A stretch of DNA of 64,000 bases from Aplectana chamaeleonis (lineage: Eukaryota > Nematoda > Chromadorea > Rhabditida > Cosmocercidae): contig JAPDOI010000211.1 of NCBI GenBank assembly GCA_029168955.1, positions 1,127,001 to 1,191,000 on the forward strand. The letters are read 5' to 3'. Positions 22,287 to 34,979 of this stretch are shown one piece after another. Below the pieces are notes generated by a model. That model was not told where the DNA came from. It did not search any database and saw only the letters and a program-made list of their open reading frames with translations. The position numbers and the translations under genes were made by a program. Position 1 is the first letter of the stretch, and each line of letters starts with the position of its first letter.

Positions 22287-23571
22287 TGGGCGAAAATGAA
22301 GCCCCCTGAAAAATCTCCATTCAAAAAAAAAATTTGAGTACAGTGCAAAAAAATTTTAAGTTGGCGCCGAATTAGTTTTTAAACTTTTTCTGCATTTGGA
22401 GACCTGGCCAGTGTCCTTTTTTGAAGTTTTCCTGCATGTGGAGTTTGAACAATATATGTTTTCCACTTTGTTTGACGGTCGCATCAGCGTCCCATGAAAA
22501 AGTGCTAGATGCCCGAACCGAAGGTGCTAGATTATCGATCCCATAGCAGTTTTCAGGTAGGCACAACTTTTGAGGGGCACATTTTCAGAATCTCAAGTTT
22601 TGTGGGTGATGTCACCTCGCCTAAATTGTTTGACTGTACACAAAATATTCAAGTGATTTCCAGCACGCAGGATGTTCTTATGGTCAGATTTATTGGAACA
22701 CAGTCCATCGAACACAACTGTTTTGTTCTTTCTCTTACGAGCATACGTGAGTGAGTCGGGTGACTGGGTGTGTGATTGCGGTTTTTCACGCCGTACCGTA
22801 ATCCGCTTATCTCACGGGGGTCACCCTGTCGATCAGCAGATTGCGTCAGCGTGTCATCTACACACTGGTGGAGATACTTGGGGACTGTCAGCGACGACTA
22901 GTAGGGGACTTTGGGAAAACTCTTCCACGCGACTCATACCCACAGACCCCATCTTGTCATCCTTATTACCCCTGACTTGTGGGTAAAATTTTGTGCTGGA
23001 GAACTCGGCCCCAGTCAGTCTACCATTCAACTTACTCGACTGAGACTTGACCATGACGGCTTGTGGGGCGGTTCTGACTGCGTAGGCAAGTCTTTCGAAA
23101 AAAAAGTCGCAAGATTGAGGACAAACAAATTCCTGAACGTTCTACAACATTCCAAAGGTCGAATCCCGTGCGATTGAGGGGGTTCAGACTTTCCTCAGCG
23201 CTGATCTCTTCTTAGCACATCTGGATAATGTCTGGATAATGTCATGAAGAGTTTTTCTGGAGGAGAAACCTGCGCTGACGGTCATTCCTAAGCAGAAGTC
23301 CTTGACGTGAGCCTGCTAAGGGTTTTTAGAGTATATCATATTATCCAGAGATCTCTAAGATCACTTTAAGACCTACATACGATAATCAACTGGAGAAATT
23401 TAACAACCATCTTCACACAATTCACATAGATATAGTACATATTTCCATTTTTTTTTGTTTGCACTATGTAGTTAAAGCGCCCATAAAAATGGATTGAAAG
23501 TTGCAAGAAAAACTGAAACAAATTGTAAGTCAGCACAAAAAAATTTCAGCAAGACTTGGCCTCCAAGGTGC
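22287..23571. other. Mostly unassigned DNA with group C-like fragments
   Basis: About 22380-22510 contains TTTTTCTGCAT- and AAGTTTTCCTGCATGTGGAG-like words resembling C1's interior reversed, and about 22575-22625 resembles C4. So an eroded group C copy probably lies here. The GC-richer part 22750-23180 has frames on both strands but no recognised domain. Confidence 0.4.
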
Positions 23572-23575
23572 TTAA

Positions 23576-24006
23576 AGGCAATGTTCACGATAAATCTCGT
23601 TCTCGAGGTCTCGGTGTGAAACACTGAGTTGGCAGATGCTGTAGAGGTTAGGTTCGAAGAAAGCAACGGAAACGGGCCAGCAATCAATAAAAGCGGCTTT
23701 GAAATCTATCCCGGTCCGCCCCCCCCCATTCGGACGAGATTGTGGCGCCGCACACGTTTGGATGGCAAATTGCCGAGCAACTCTGCCGTTCCCAGCCTGA
23801 TCGATTTGCGCAGATTTCGCGATTAGCGCGCGCTTGCCTAAATAAGCAGAGCCCATGATTCTCGTCCACCCCCTGATTTTAGAAACCGTTTTTTAGCTTA
23901 TTCTGGACATTTTTCTTTGCTGCTTCTTCACTATTAGTTACCTCACGACCAAACAATCCTACTTTTGGGTCGAACTCGAGTGCGATCATCATCGTGAACA
24001 CTGCTT
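23576..24006 (+). mobile_element. Group E inverted-repeat element E2
   Basis: 431 bp from AGGCAATGTTCACGATAAA to ATCGTGAACACTGCTT, with TTAA on both sides (23572-23575 and 24007-24010). The interior carries GGTCCGCCCCCCCC, GATCGATTTGCGCAGATTTC and ATTCTCGTCCACCCCC. Confidence 0.88.
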
Positions 24007-24102
24007 TTAACGGCCTAATGAAATCGAGAGGGTTTTCAAAGTCTCCTGGTGAAAACATTTCTTGACATACACCTTTCCAAAAATTCTGATTTAGGCATAG
24101 TT

Positions 24103-24211
24103 TATACTTTTGCCGCGGTGAAGTGCGAACCTACCATATCGATCGTGCCGCGCCGCGTGATCAATATTACAGAAATGCACTCTGCAGCGCCGCTCGGCGG
24201 CGGGAGTATAA
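24103..24211. mobile_element. Group P palindromic MITE P1
   Basis: A palindrome with TTATACTTTTGCCGC at the left and GGCGGGAGTATAA at the right, about 109 bp. The centre carries TCAATATTACAGAAATGCA, recurring in P3 as TCTGTAATATCGATC in complement. TATA at both edges suggests a TA target. Confidence 0.7.
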
Positions 24212-24924
24212 TCGACCCCTTTTCGATTTTTCTCAGAACTCCGTCATTCCATTTTTTTTCTGATGAGTGGGAAAATTGAAGGCATGTCCTCTATACGGTT
24301 AACGCACCCTCTGGTTCGAAGCCAAATTTACTATGCTCCTTCGCGCGCCTGCGCGGAGCGAGGGCAGAGACAGCGAGAAAGTGTGGCGACGGAGACGCAG
24401 CATACGCGCGCAGACGCTCGCAATGAACGGGAAAAATTCAGTCCGAAACTGAGGCTACACATTCGAATTTTCAAATATGTATTTAAAATGTATTCCAACT
24501 AAAAGATGTAGATCAAACTAACATTATTTGGATTTTAAGGAGGCCGAGTTATGTAGTATGAAGCTGGCCGCATACAGGAAGGAATCGAATGTTTCACACT
24601 ACTAAGTGAAACAACAAGCAAAAAAGATTTAAGGAAATATTCGTTCCACGAATCGATTCCTTTTTCTATACTCAATGCTCTCCGGATATTCCTCAGAAAC
24701 GATTGAACAAGTTATTCTGTACCTTAATAATCGAATATCATCACCTGAAAATGACCAAATATTCGAAACTCGAATCTGCTGTTTTTTCAGTCGAATGTTT
24801 TGTGTGGTATGAACTGTCAGGATTCGAACCCAGGATTTTCAATTTGGATTTTGAGAATAAAACGCAAAACTCTTACTGTTTTTTCTTGAAGTTTTGCTCT
24901 TATTTTTCTCCAAACCTCATTTCT
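24212..24924. other. Unassigned DNA
   Basis: AT-rich, with a short CG-rich part at about 24330-24430. No recognised gene. A tRNA B-box-like word at about 24822-24833 (minus strand) has no A-box and is not called. Confidence 0.35.
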
Positions 24925-24928
24925 TTGG

Positions 24929-25430
24929 AGACAGTGTTCCCGGTGGAGAAAGTTGCCGATTTTTTTCCTGTAGGAGCGTAGCCTTGAGTCTCTCTAAAAA
25001 CAGTAAGGACGAACCTAAAAACGACGAAAAAAGGCCAGGAGTTAGGTCAAAATCTCGTGGACCGAACGACAGCCCGCCCACGTTATATAACAGGTGTCCA
25101 TCGTTCGTTCCACCAAAAAAACAGTTCCCAATTTTGAACACTCTTTTTCCGGAAACTTCATTTTTGAGAGTTTTTGGTGCACGACACACAAAATAAAGTC
25201 ACCTAAGAATTTAGAAGCTCAAAACCGGTTGCGACGTATGGTTCGACGTCTTGTTCGAAGCGCACGAAACACACCAACAGGCGTAATTAAATAATGAAAA
25301 AGCCTTTAGCACTTTCTTCTCAGGCGGTCCAGAGTTTTATAGAGACTTTTCCCTATTATACTCTACCTCCTGAAGTCACACACTCAAAAACATAGAAAAG
25401 TGGAATACGGTTGTATATCGTGAACATTGA
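24929..25430 (-). mobile_element. Group A inverted-repeat element A3, reversed
   Basis: Left end AGACAGTGTTCCCGGTGG after TTGG; right end TATCGTGAACATTG near 25429, eroded. The interior is the reverse of A2: CCCACGTTATATAACAGGTG answers A2's CTGTTATATGACGTGG, and CAACAGGCGTAATT answers AATTACGCCTG. It shows the A interior without a LINE. Confidence 0.75.
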
Positions 25431-27341
25431 AGATTTGCAGCCGTAATATAAGAGCATTTTATTGATTTTTCATATATATATATATCTTTGTACTAGTTGC
25501 TCTCTTCACTGAAGAATCCCGAGGTAGCTAGAGGAAAAAATTGTCTCCAGACAGGGGCAAAACAATTCATACCAATTCAAAAAAAAGCAAAATTGAAAAG
25601 CAAATAAATAAAACGAAAGTTATATATAATAAAATAAAATATAACTGGCGTTCATGTAGAAAAAATTAAAAATTAATAATTAAATAAATAGATAAAATGT
25701 ATAATAAAGAAGTTATTAAATAAATGTTCTATCCTTTTCTCTTATAAAACGCAGAATAATGTTTCAATTGTCTTTAAGTCGTGGTCGGAAAGATTTTTCC
25801 ATTTCATTTGCTCTGACTTCCTTTTCAATGATTTGTACACTCTGTGTTTCTACTAGCAAATAGGGAACGTTCCAGAAAATCGCCTCTGGCTCAAACTAGG
25901 ACAATGACTTCCCAGAAACAAGGTGAATAAAACTGATTGAAAAGGAGCTTTAAACTGGAACTTCTTCTCCATACAGATTTAATTAGAATGAATAAGGAGA
26001 GCAGGAGGGGCACCCTCAGGAGTGAATTTCGCCTTTCAGTGGTGGCAGTCGGACTACAGTAGTCCGCCAATGAGGGGCAGAGAGAGTAGCTAGGCGGAGG
26101 GAGGGTGTCAGACGGGTAGACAACAATCAGCGCCGAACTCCGTCGGCCAATAATGAATCGTAGACGCAAACACAAACCGGGGGACTGACTCTTCACGAAT
26201 TAATTGATTTCGTATCAGCTAGGGAATCGATATATCGATTGAGAATATTGATCATGGAGTGTTCACCCACCGAAGTATGCATTTTGTGAGCTCTCACTCT
26301 GCGTCGGTTACTAGTATGAAGTTTCTTGTCCATTATCAATGGACTGCCTTGCATGACGTCAATAATAATTTTTAAAGTTGCTTTAGATCTCTTTTCATAC
26401 GAGGCTTCCTAGCATATTTCAAGAAAATCAGACATCTTCGATAGTAATGTTTTTTTGTTTTGAACAAAAGATTCGAATAAAACATGTTCATTACCCCGCA
26501 GAGCATTCAATTATACCCATTGAAATTATCAATGTTTCGCTTTGTTGAAAATTGCATGCACACATTTTAGGTCGGCAACCGTCTGCCTTCAGTCTACTTT
26601 TTTTTGTAAAAAAATCGTTCAGCTTCTAGAGAATAATATTAAACGCTACCATTTTTTTCAACAAAATGAATGATAAGGCTGCAATACGAACTGAGATGTC
26701 ATTTTCACCCATTCTGGTTTTTTTTCTGTTTTGAGTCTCATCTGAATCTCAATATTGATTGAAATTTGCACCCACATCAGTGAAGTATTATGCGCAGCAC
26801 TGCTGTTTTTCAGATCCTTTTCCTCGCGGAACTGATCCCACATTAAAAATAGATATCCAAGTGACTATCGAGGCAGAATCGAGTAATCATTCAGATAATA
26901 TTCGGACTAGTATCGAATATCTGTCTACTCTTAGATTCTGTTCCATCACGAACCGATTATTACCTTATTTGGATTTTCGTTCTACAAGACGCTTTGATTT
27001 TTTTCAATTCATTGATTCATTCGCAAGACACTTTTTTGAATGCCTGATACGGAAAAAGATGCCCAATCGTTTTCGATTATCAATAAAAAACCATTCAAAA
27101 AACCCTTAATTGTTTTGAAAATCGAACATGGTGTATGCCATTTCACCGATCTTAATCTTTTACAATCGGCCTGTCGGGAACATTTTCAGAACCACTGACT
27201 TACCATTAATTTAAAAGTTTCAAAGTCCAATTTTAGATCGGATTTAGACATATGGTAGTCTGCTAAAAGTTGCTTTCACATATATAACAACTGTTGACAA
27301 AACTGTTTACAGGAAATCCCAGTGAAAAATTTTACAGCGTA
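25431..27341. other. AT-rich unassigned DNA
   Basis: Includes a short (TA)n run near 25480 and an AT-rich part at 25600-25700. A minus-strand frame at 25891-26196 (101 codons) and a plus-strand frame at 26759-27109 (116 codons) have no recognised domains. No element ends were found. Confidence 0.35.
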
Positions 27342-27343
27342 TA

Positions 27344-27578
27344 AAGTCGGTCCGAATAAGACTTTTCGCCCACGCGGTTGGCGTGTGTGCCAAGCGGCCG
27401 TCTCGAAGACATTTTTTTTGAACTTTTGAATGGAACGACAGGAATTTTTTTACGAATAATGAATGCTTTCTCAGTCAGCTGCCGCAGCCGTGGGAGAGTT
27501 CGTCCGAAATATGCTGTCGCGACAGTAGCTCGACACGCACTCCGACCGCATAGGCGGACAATCTCATTCGGACAGATC
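27344..27578. mobile_element. Group R palindromic MITE R3
   Basis: The left arm AAGTCGGTCCGAATAAGAC follows TA (27342-27343), then CCCACGCGGTTGGCGTG. The right arm GACCGCATAGGCGGACAATC then TCATTCGGAC is its complement. The right terminus is slightly eroded. Confidence 0.75.
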
Positions 27579-29654
27579 TATCAGTAACGGGTGTGGCATC
27601 TTTATTGTAAAAACGGTTGCATTAATACAGCCTAAAGAAAAATTGTTTACACCCATACCTTATCGCGATGAAAATTTTTCTTGCTTAATCGACATGTAAT
27701 GTTGCCAATATGTATTACCTAATTTTAAAGCTTATCAGACCCATTCTGAACCTTTTCTAATTTTTTCAGTTTTTTTATGGCGAAGTGTTCTTGCATAAAT
27801 TCAGCCGCTTGAAAACTTCTAGAAGTGGAAGTATCGATGGCAACTTCTGGTTATTTGTAATAAGTAAGATAAATGGTTTTTGGAGAAGCAGGAAGCGCCG
27901 CATTCAATGAGATTGGGATACTTTTTCGGGAAGATCACGACTAAAATTGGCAAGTAATTCTTGAACATCCAACGAAGACCGCTCTCTATTCTATTCAGAT
28001 GAATATTCGGATAATTATTCGATTTTTGATCCGATTATGCGAAAAACATTCAACTTTTCAAACGTCTCCCAATAATGTTCGAACTCGATTGAACAACTTC
28101 TGTACAAGAGTTGTCCTCTCCTGAAATCAGCCGAAATCTGAAAAGAAAAGAATAATCGAATAAATCGGATATTCGAAATCTCAAGTATCTAAATTATTTG
28201 AATTCAACTTGATTATTTAGTTGTACCGGTTCCAAGTGTACAGGGTGAAGCGGTTGGCATTCCCTCGGACCACGAGCATGACGAATTTTTTTTTTTGAAA
28301 AATTGAAAATTCAAGAAGGGGACGTGAGCATTTTGGGGCGAATATGAAAAGCATCATTCATGGGTGATCAGCAGGTCAGTAACGACTGCGAAAAATTCAA
28401 GGTAGTATTGACAACAAAAAAAAGAAATTCAGATATACAGCTCAGACCCAATTTTTCAAATTTTACACTTAAGGGGACATAAACCCTTCAGGCATTTTGC
28501 AACGATTCTCTTTACCAAGAAGAGCGACGTAGTTTGGTCGAGGCCCGAGACAGGTCTGCTTCACCCTGCAAGTATAACACACACCCCTCATTGCAACTGG
28601 AAATATTTATTCCAGCGCTGCTATCGAAGCAGCCTACAAAGTGATTTTTACGAATTTTATGTTAAGATTATCCCTTTATGAGGTAGTCGATATCTTTGTA
28701 ATGCATCGCCGAACAAAGCCAAGCCCTCACCAGATTATCTGTCAAGTGAGACATCTTAGCCGGAAATCCGAGACTTCCAGAAATAACTCTTCCGATAACT
28801 AAAATATAGTAGTATCGAAGCTAGCCGGTGCAAATATCGGATTGTTGCGCTGAATTCGCCCGAAAATGAGCATAATGGTCGCAAGATTTAATTCTTTCCA
28901 TGTCTGTTTTATGATTTACACTTGCTTTTTATAAATGTAGGCGCGAAATCTGTCTCCCTCTCGATTTTCAAGCTGTTTTTGTAATACTGAGTATGTCCAA
29001 CAGAATACTTGCCATATTTAGTTGAGCTCAAGCTACAGAGAAGTTTTCCTCGTGGACTTCGCCTTCAAAAGTGATATCACAATTTACTCTGATAACCTCA
29101 CACAATTGCCCGCACCCTATTTATATCCCATGAAAGAGACCGGAACATGAGCGGTGCGTATTTCGTGCTACATTGACTGTGAATAGTCGGCTCTATTAGG
29201 AAGGGATAGTAATGAAGGCCTATCATGGACGGCGTCGCATTGAATGCGCGAAATCGAGCCTGAACGGAGATGCGGCCGCCGCCGTAGCGCCATCGCCGCT
29301 GCGACAGAGGCTCGAAAGGATTTGCATATAATCCTGCACTGACCTTTCCGCCAATTGACCGTACCTGGCCGGCCTTTCACCGAAGCGACGATGGCCACGA
29401 CGTTGTCATCTGTCGAATCTGGGGATCATGGATGAGGTAGGTATCATGGAGGGTCCAGTGGTGATGGAAGGAATAAGGGTAACTGCGTGGGGTTAACTGG
29501 CTATTTATGCGCTATGTCGGGAAATGCTGAGCGAAAACGGGATTTTCACCCATGCGGTCAAAAGATTCAGAAGCTCCCGACAGAACATAGTTCCGACAAC
29601 TCCACATATTTGTTAATACTTTTCTGTCGAATGCACGAGGTCACGGATTAAATT
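27579..29654. other. Unassigned DNA
   Basis: Contains TTCG/ATTCGAAT-rich stretches (about 27990-28220) recalling the 42-bp repeats at 57-62 kb but without clear period. A minus-strand frame at 29168-29398 has no recognised domain. No RNA gene seen. Confidence 0.35.
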
Positions 29655-29765
29655 TCACTTTCCGCAACCGGCAACGCAACGCAACAGTCATCATCAACAT
29701 CAAGTGAAAATCTATATGCTTGATTCGCATTGCCGCTGTCGCGTGTCGCAGCGAGTATGAACCCG
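29655..29765. repeat. Group Q short inverted repeat, copy 2
   Basis: Right arm GCATTGCCGCTGTCGCGTGT then CGCAGCGAGTATGA, as in the copy at 37163-37272. The left arm GCAACGCAACGCAACAG is weaker. A further right-arm-like piece stands alone at about 30010-30055. Confidence 0.45.
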
Positions 29766-30077
29766 CCTATGCTCCGAAAATTTGGTCCGGGTGGAATAAG
29801 TAGCTGAGCGATCGCTTATGTCCCAGGGTCATATATTTAGGGAAGCTATTCTACACTCCCGACCGAACCCGCCGCTAAAAATGCCGGAGATGCGACAAAC
29901 CTTGATTGATATGCTATTGCGCGGTGATTTGATCGCAGCTATACTTTATGCGATGGGCTAAGCGGCCTAGTGTTTGCGATATATGGGGACCGAACTTGAT
30001 GTGAATAACGAGCACTGCCTCGCGTCGCTCGTCGCGGTGAGTATGAATCCGGTCTACGCTCTAATAGGTGGTTAATG
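29766..30077. other. Unassigned DNA with a stray group Q arm
   Basis: Apart from the Q-like arm near 30010-30055 (CGTCGCTCGTCGCGGTGAGT) nothing was recognised. Confidence 0.35.
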
Positions 30078-30187
30078 CTTTCGCCGTTGCAGCACAGTGA
30101 ATTTCTGTAATAATGATCACGCGGCGCGGCACACCGATATTACAGGATCGCTGGGCGATGAAAGTACAGTGCGGCGCAAAAGTATAG
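30078..30187. repeat. Group P palindrome P2
   Basis: Shares CAGTGAATTTCTGTAATAATG and GATCACGCGGCGCGGCAC-type words with P1 and P3, with a right arm CAGTGCGGCGCAAAAGTATA. More diverged than P1 and P3; ends approximate. Confidence 0.5.
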
Positions 30188-30737
30188 GTCCATCCTAATG
30201 TTCTCATTCAAGAGACCAAGCCCAGAGGAGGAGCAAGATGCAACGCTATTATAGGACTCAAAATTGTCATCGAAAATCAATAGTCATCACCCCTGCGCAA
30301 TTTCACTTTCTGGGAAAAAAACCCTTGAACTCTTAGCACGGACATGAAGTCTGTTCTCAGTTGTTTTTTTAATGCTCGCTATAACATAGACGTTACATAG
30401 ACAGTCGACCTTTCAGTTTTGACTGGAACATCGCTCAGAAGGCTACGCGATTCGACGACAAACGTGACACAGTTTTTTTGATTCTGGATTAATAATGGTA
30501 GATTGTGATGTGTCATTTGGCTACAACCAGCAGTAATCTTTTGCTAATCTAAAAGCGGGGAACGGACTGGTGACCTGCACCTACGGAAATCACACTAACA
30601 TAAGCGAAATTTTATTGGAATCGGAGACTATCACTACCATCATATACCTACCATCACCTTCCACGAAGCTGAAAGCGAGCCCCATATTCGTGTTCACAAC
30701 CCGAATATGAACCGTCGGCTTGGATCCTATCGAGACT
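30188..30737. other. Unassigned DNA
   Basis: No recognised feature. A minus-strand frame at 30590-30850 overlaps the palindrome that follows and is probably not a gene. Confidence 0.35.
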
Positions 30738-30830
30738 GCGTTTCCTATTGGAGGTTGGCGCAAACTCGATCCACCTACATATGTTATTGCATAAGTCCCC
30801 GAGTTAGCGCCAACCTTCAATAGGGAACGC
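30738..30830. repeat. Group S palindrome S1
   Basis: Arms GCGTTTCCTATTGGAGGTTG then GCGCAAACTCG, and CGAGTTAGCGC then CAACCTTCAATAGGGAACGC. The same arm words (GCGTTCCTTATTG, CTCGG, GAGTTTGCGCCAAC, AATAAGGAACGC) occur in S2. A small MITE is likely; its target was not resolved. Confidence 0.6.
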
Positions 30831-31992
30831 AAAATATCACTAGGGTCCATGCTGACCGTACGTATGTAGCTGCCATAGATGGAGTTTGAGCATCAAAATC
30901 CCCCTCTGGATTACGGAGTTTGAGCAGAAAAAATTGACCTCTGGTGTCCGGATCATAATATTAGTGCCATTCAAGAACGAAACCCCGACGCTATTTGGCT
31001 TCCAGAGTATTATTTTTCTCGACTTCCATGGATTTCCTTTTTTTCATGCATTTCTCATCAGCTATTTTTAATTTGCCTTTGTGAGAAATATTCGTGAGAT
31101 ATTTATTCGGACAATGAATCTATGCGGTATAGTCTCTTCAGTGACCTCAGACCAGTGTTATCTAAATATCCAAGGGTTATTTGTCATCTGTCTCTCTTTG
31201 CAGGGGGCCAGATCATGACCAATGATAGTGGAAAGTGCAGGTGCTCGACACAGTTGTGCTAAACCCTTGATGTCCCGCTTTAGTTTTCTATTGATACCCA
31301 CCAACTCAAGCACTAAAAATTTGAACATAAAGTCATGTGAAACAAGACCAAACTTTTCGAATGTCATTTTAGGGTCAGCCTTAAAAATTCAAGCCGCTCA
31401 TCGTTCTTCCTACTAGAATATGTTGAGACGATTTCAGGATTTAATCGGATTCTTGAAGACGTCCACTTTACAGATATAGCCGAGCTCCCTCATTTTGAGT
31501 CTGTCAAAGTATGTACGGCTTATCATGCTTATCATGTCAGAACCTCCTTATCACTGTTACATTTTGTCAAGATTGGCCGCTCCTCTTCTTGCTCCGCCCG
31601 GACTCATTTGAGCTAACTAGGCTTTATGTACATAATTTATTTGCACGCAGAGTTTTTGAACTAAAGTATGCCAGAAGATCTCCTTTTGGACGCTTGGCCT
31701 GTTTTTTTCCTGTTGGACAAGGTGAACAAGAAAAGAAAAGTGGGCAAAAAGATCTTCCTCAAGTCGGCTATGACTCAAAATGCTATATTATATGTATGAT
31801 GTTAGAGCCGGGTTACTTCCTGCTCATCTTCCTAAAAGGTGCCTAAACCCGACTAACTATGGATTTAGACAGGATAATCCTACAGCTTTTCTCTACCGTC
31901 AGCATTATAATCTCACCAGCTTGGATATGGCTGTTTGCATCACAAATGGGGGCGAAAATTGCTTTACAACACAGTTCACGGGTTTTGATTTC
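30831..31992. other. Unassigned DNA
   Basis: A pyrimidine-rich TCTGTCTCTCTTTGCAG near 31187-31203 resembles a splice acceptor, but the frame after it (31222-31416) has no recognised domain. 31511-31846 is another unassigned frame. A host exon cannot be excluded. Confidence 0.3.
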
Positions 31993-32531
31993 ATGTTATG
32001 TTATGTTGTATTATGTTGTGTTATGTTATGCTATGTTATGTTATGTTATGTTATGTTATGTTATGTTATGTTATGTTATGTTATGTTATGTTATGTTATG
32101 TTATGTTATGTTATGTTATGTTATGTTATGTTATGCTATGTTATGTTATTTTATGTTATGTTATGTTATGTTATGTTATGCTATGTTATGTTATGTTATG
32201 TTATGTTATGTTATGTTATGTTATGTTATGTTATATTATGTTATGTTATGTTATGTTATGTTATGTTATGTTATGTTATGTTATGTTATGTTATGTTATG
32301 TTATGTTATGTTATGTTATGTTATGTTATGTTATGTTATGTTATGTTATATTATGTTATGTTATGTTATGTTATGTTATGTTATGTTATGTTATGTTATG
32401 TTATGTTATATTTATGTTATGTTATGTTATGTTATGTTATATTTATGTTATGTTATGTTATGTTATGTTATGTTATGTTATGTTATGTTATGTTATGTTA
32501 TGTTGTATTATGTCATGATATGTTATGCTAT
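31993..32531. repeat. (TGTTA)n array 3
   Basis: About 105 units of the 5-bp repeat with scattered variants (TGTTG, TGCTA, TTTTA, ATATT) mostly at the edges, and two TATATTTATG variants near 32408 and 32440. No LINE interrupts it. Confidence 0.97.
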
Positions 32532-33894
32532 AGAGCTTCCCTCCTTACTGAAGAGTTCCGGGGAAGCTTTTGTTTCAAACTTCTGTGTGTTATACTCTTG
32601 CAATAGTCTAAGGGCAGGAACGAAACTATTGATTTTTACTTATTCAAAATTTCGGTGACACGCCAGATTGAATTTATGAGTGTGATGAGGTTTGTAAAAT
32701 CTGGAGCAATGACAATCTTCATGTCGCTTACAGTAACTTCGATTCAAGGTTAGATGTTCGCTGATGACTTGCAGTAGTGTGACGTTTACAACGATTTAAT
32801 TCCGACTGACAGTAAATGAAAAAAATGTCCTCAACTGGCGCAAAAATTCACTAACAATCCACGATATGGTGTCATAAATCACAGCGGGTGGTCCCCCGTT
32901 GGCGCATGGTGATGAGTCGCGAAGTGACTTGAGGAATTTCTGAGTCACTCACTCCGAAACGTAAGACCTACTTACGTGAGCAACAGCTGAGAGCTGGGGG
33001 TTTGGATTTTTCGACTGAACTTAGACATGTTTCATAATATTGAAGACTATTTTTGCTAAAAAAATGTGTGTGGTTTTGCAGTTCTGCCCTCCCCTGATTA
33101 ATGGATTCGAAGGGGGAATCGGGTCTTCCTAAAGAAGGCTTTATCCCACATATCCAGCTCGAAATTTGAATTTTGACCCATTGAAACCACCATTTTTCTA
33201 CGCAAAGCTGGTCATGGAGAACTTCCGCCGCTCGCCACCTCATCCATCTCCATTCCATCAGTTAATTAGCATATCCGCCCTATCGTGGCGGGCGGCCCGC
33301 TCAGATCCCATCCACCGGCGGATGGCTGTGGCCATTCGGATAATGAGTATGTCCGAGCACTTAGTGGGTAAAAAAGCCTTCGCAATCACCCATTGCCCTC
33401 TTGGAGCGCGAATGAATTGATGAGGTTGACTGCTGCTGCTGGTTGTGGTGTTGGTGCTGACTGCAGTCAGCTGGCTTTCCTTATGCAAATGTTTGGCCGG
33501 GAGCCATTTGCCGCGTGGGAAAATTGGCCATCTTCAGACCCGGATTACTGTAACGTAACGTGGCACGAAGCGGAATCGATCTCATCTCAGGACCTCACCG
33601 GAGGGAATTCTAGGAGGGGAAAGGAGGGATCTGGTGGAAATCTTGCGAGGAAAAATGTCTATTCGAAACTTTTCCACATATGCTTGCGATTATTTGGCCA
33701 GATAACCGAAAGTGATTTGATCTTACTAGGGCTTGTTTATCGTACACCCCGATGGTATAGAAGATGTTCTGGATTTTGTCGGCATAATTCTGTGTATCAA
33801 TAATCCTTCAGCGAAATTTCCTAAATGCATCAGAGATTTACCGAAGATTTCCAAAAGGGATTTTTATAGCTTTGCGAAGAGAAAAAGTGTACAA
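32532..33894. other. Unassigned DNA, GC-richer at 33180-33640
   Basis: 33180-33640 is GC-richer and contains TTAATTAGCATATC and TATGCAAAT octamer-like words; overlapping frames on both strands have no recognised domain. It could be a host regulatory or exonic stretch, but nothing decides it. Confidence 0.3.
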
Positions 33895-34275
33895 CAGGGA
33901 TGAGCGGACCACCGATTTCCGATTTCCGATGGTTTTTGACCTTCCGATTTCCGATTTCCGCAAAAAAAGCTGAAAATGGGGGGAAAATTGGGAAATAACC
34001 GATTTTGTGTAGTTGTTATAGTTGTTGACTCTGCTCAAAGAATATGAGAACCCAGTGAGATTGAGCTCTTCTTGAGAGAGGCTGAACTCAGAGTTGTGGT
34101 AAAATGAAATACTTATCTTGATACCTACACAGCGTAATTGTTCAATTATTTCGGTAGGCTCAGTCACCAGGGAAGGTTAATAACTTCGCTGAACGAATTT
34201 CCGATTTTCGAAATTGAGAAAGTCCTTCAAATTTCCGATTTCCAAAATTCAGAGAAAAATTTCTGCTCATCCCTG
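33895..34275. mobile_element. hAT-like MITE
   Basis: Ends CAGGGATGAGCGGA and TCTGCTCATCCCTG are inverted, the CAGGGNTG form of hAT termini. The 8 bp outside are GTGTACAA and GTGTATAC (6 of 8 alike), consistent with an 8-bp target duplication. Just inside both ends are repeats of CCGATTT. At 381 bp with no transposase it is non-autonomous. Confidence 0.8.
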
Positions 34276-34503
34276 GTGTATACGAATGGCAATTATTAGG
34301 ATGTTCAAAGAAAAAAACTGCTCCAGATTCAGCTAGAAATTTTTTCCAGGGATTCTTTTGGGCGCTGATTACAAAACTGAGGTCCATTTGTCGGTTTTTC
34401 AAAAATTTCGGCTGCTTTGGTCCGAAGATTCAGAGTTTGGGAAATTCGGAGGGCCGAACGCGACTTTTGACGTTTCGAGAATGCTTGGACGAAATCGCCT
34501 TAA

Positions 34504-34975
34504 AGGCACTGTTCGCGATGAAAATCGCTTTTCTGTTCTGAAATCGGTCCCTTTCGGATTCCAATGATGCTTCTGGAATCGTATAAGACCGTCTGGGAAT
34601 GGAGGTATGGTCCCTCAAAAATTGAGCTAGGGAAAATGGTGGACGAGTTGTCCGAGGCTTGTAACTTCCTTCTTTTGCAGCCGATGTATGCGAGCTGACC
34701 TGAGTAAAGAGAGAAGTTGAGAATGAAGGGAAGAACGGGGCTTTTGATCGGAAACCATCGCTCAACTCACGATTTCGAGTGTTCCTTTGTTCAAGTCGAG
34801 GGGCGGAAAGGGGCGGGACTTGCCCACAACGGCGGGGTTTTCCCACTTTTCTAAGCCGTTTTGCGGCTCCTAGGTAGCTTTTCGTCCCGTTTTTTCGAAG
34901 CTGTTCTGCTTCTGAGAACCACGAGAAGCTTTGTCATGAAAAATTAAAGGATGAAGTTCATCGCGAACAGTGCCT
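34504..34975 (+). mobile_element. Group B inverted-repeat element B3
   Basis: 472 bp from AGGCACTGTTCGCGATGAAAA to TCATCGCGAACAGTGCCT, with compensating changes in both ends, and TTAA on both sides (34500-34503 and 34976-34979). Its first half follows B1 closely (TGGTGGACGAGTTGTCCGAG); the second half differs. Confidence 0.9.
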
Positions 34976-34979
34976 TTAA

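Noticed and set aside
24819..24836. Minus-strand tRNA gene suggested by GGTTCGAATCC
   Set aside because: No A-box or foldable D and anticodon arms upstream; an isolated B-box word.
30590..30850. Small minus-strand protein gene of 86 codons
   Set aside because: It runs through palindrome S1, whose arms would encode mirrored peptides; no domain recognised.
31187..31416. Host exon after a TTTGCAG splice-acceptor-like site
   Set aside because: The following 65-codon frame has no recognised domain, and such acceptor words are common by chance; left as unassigned.
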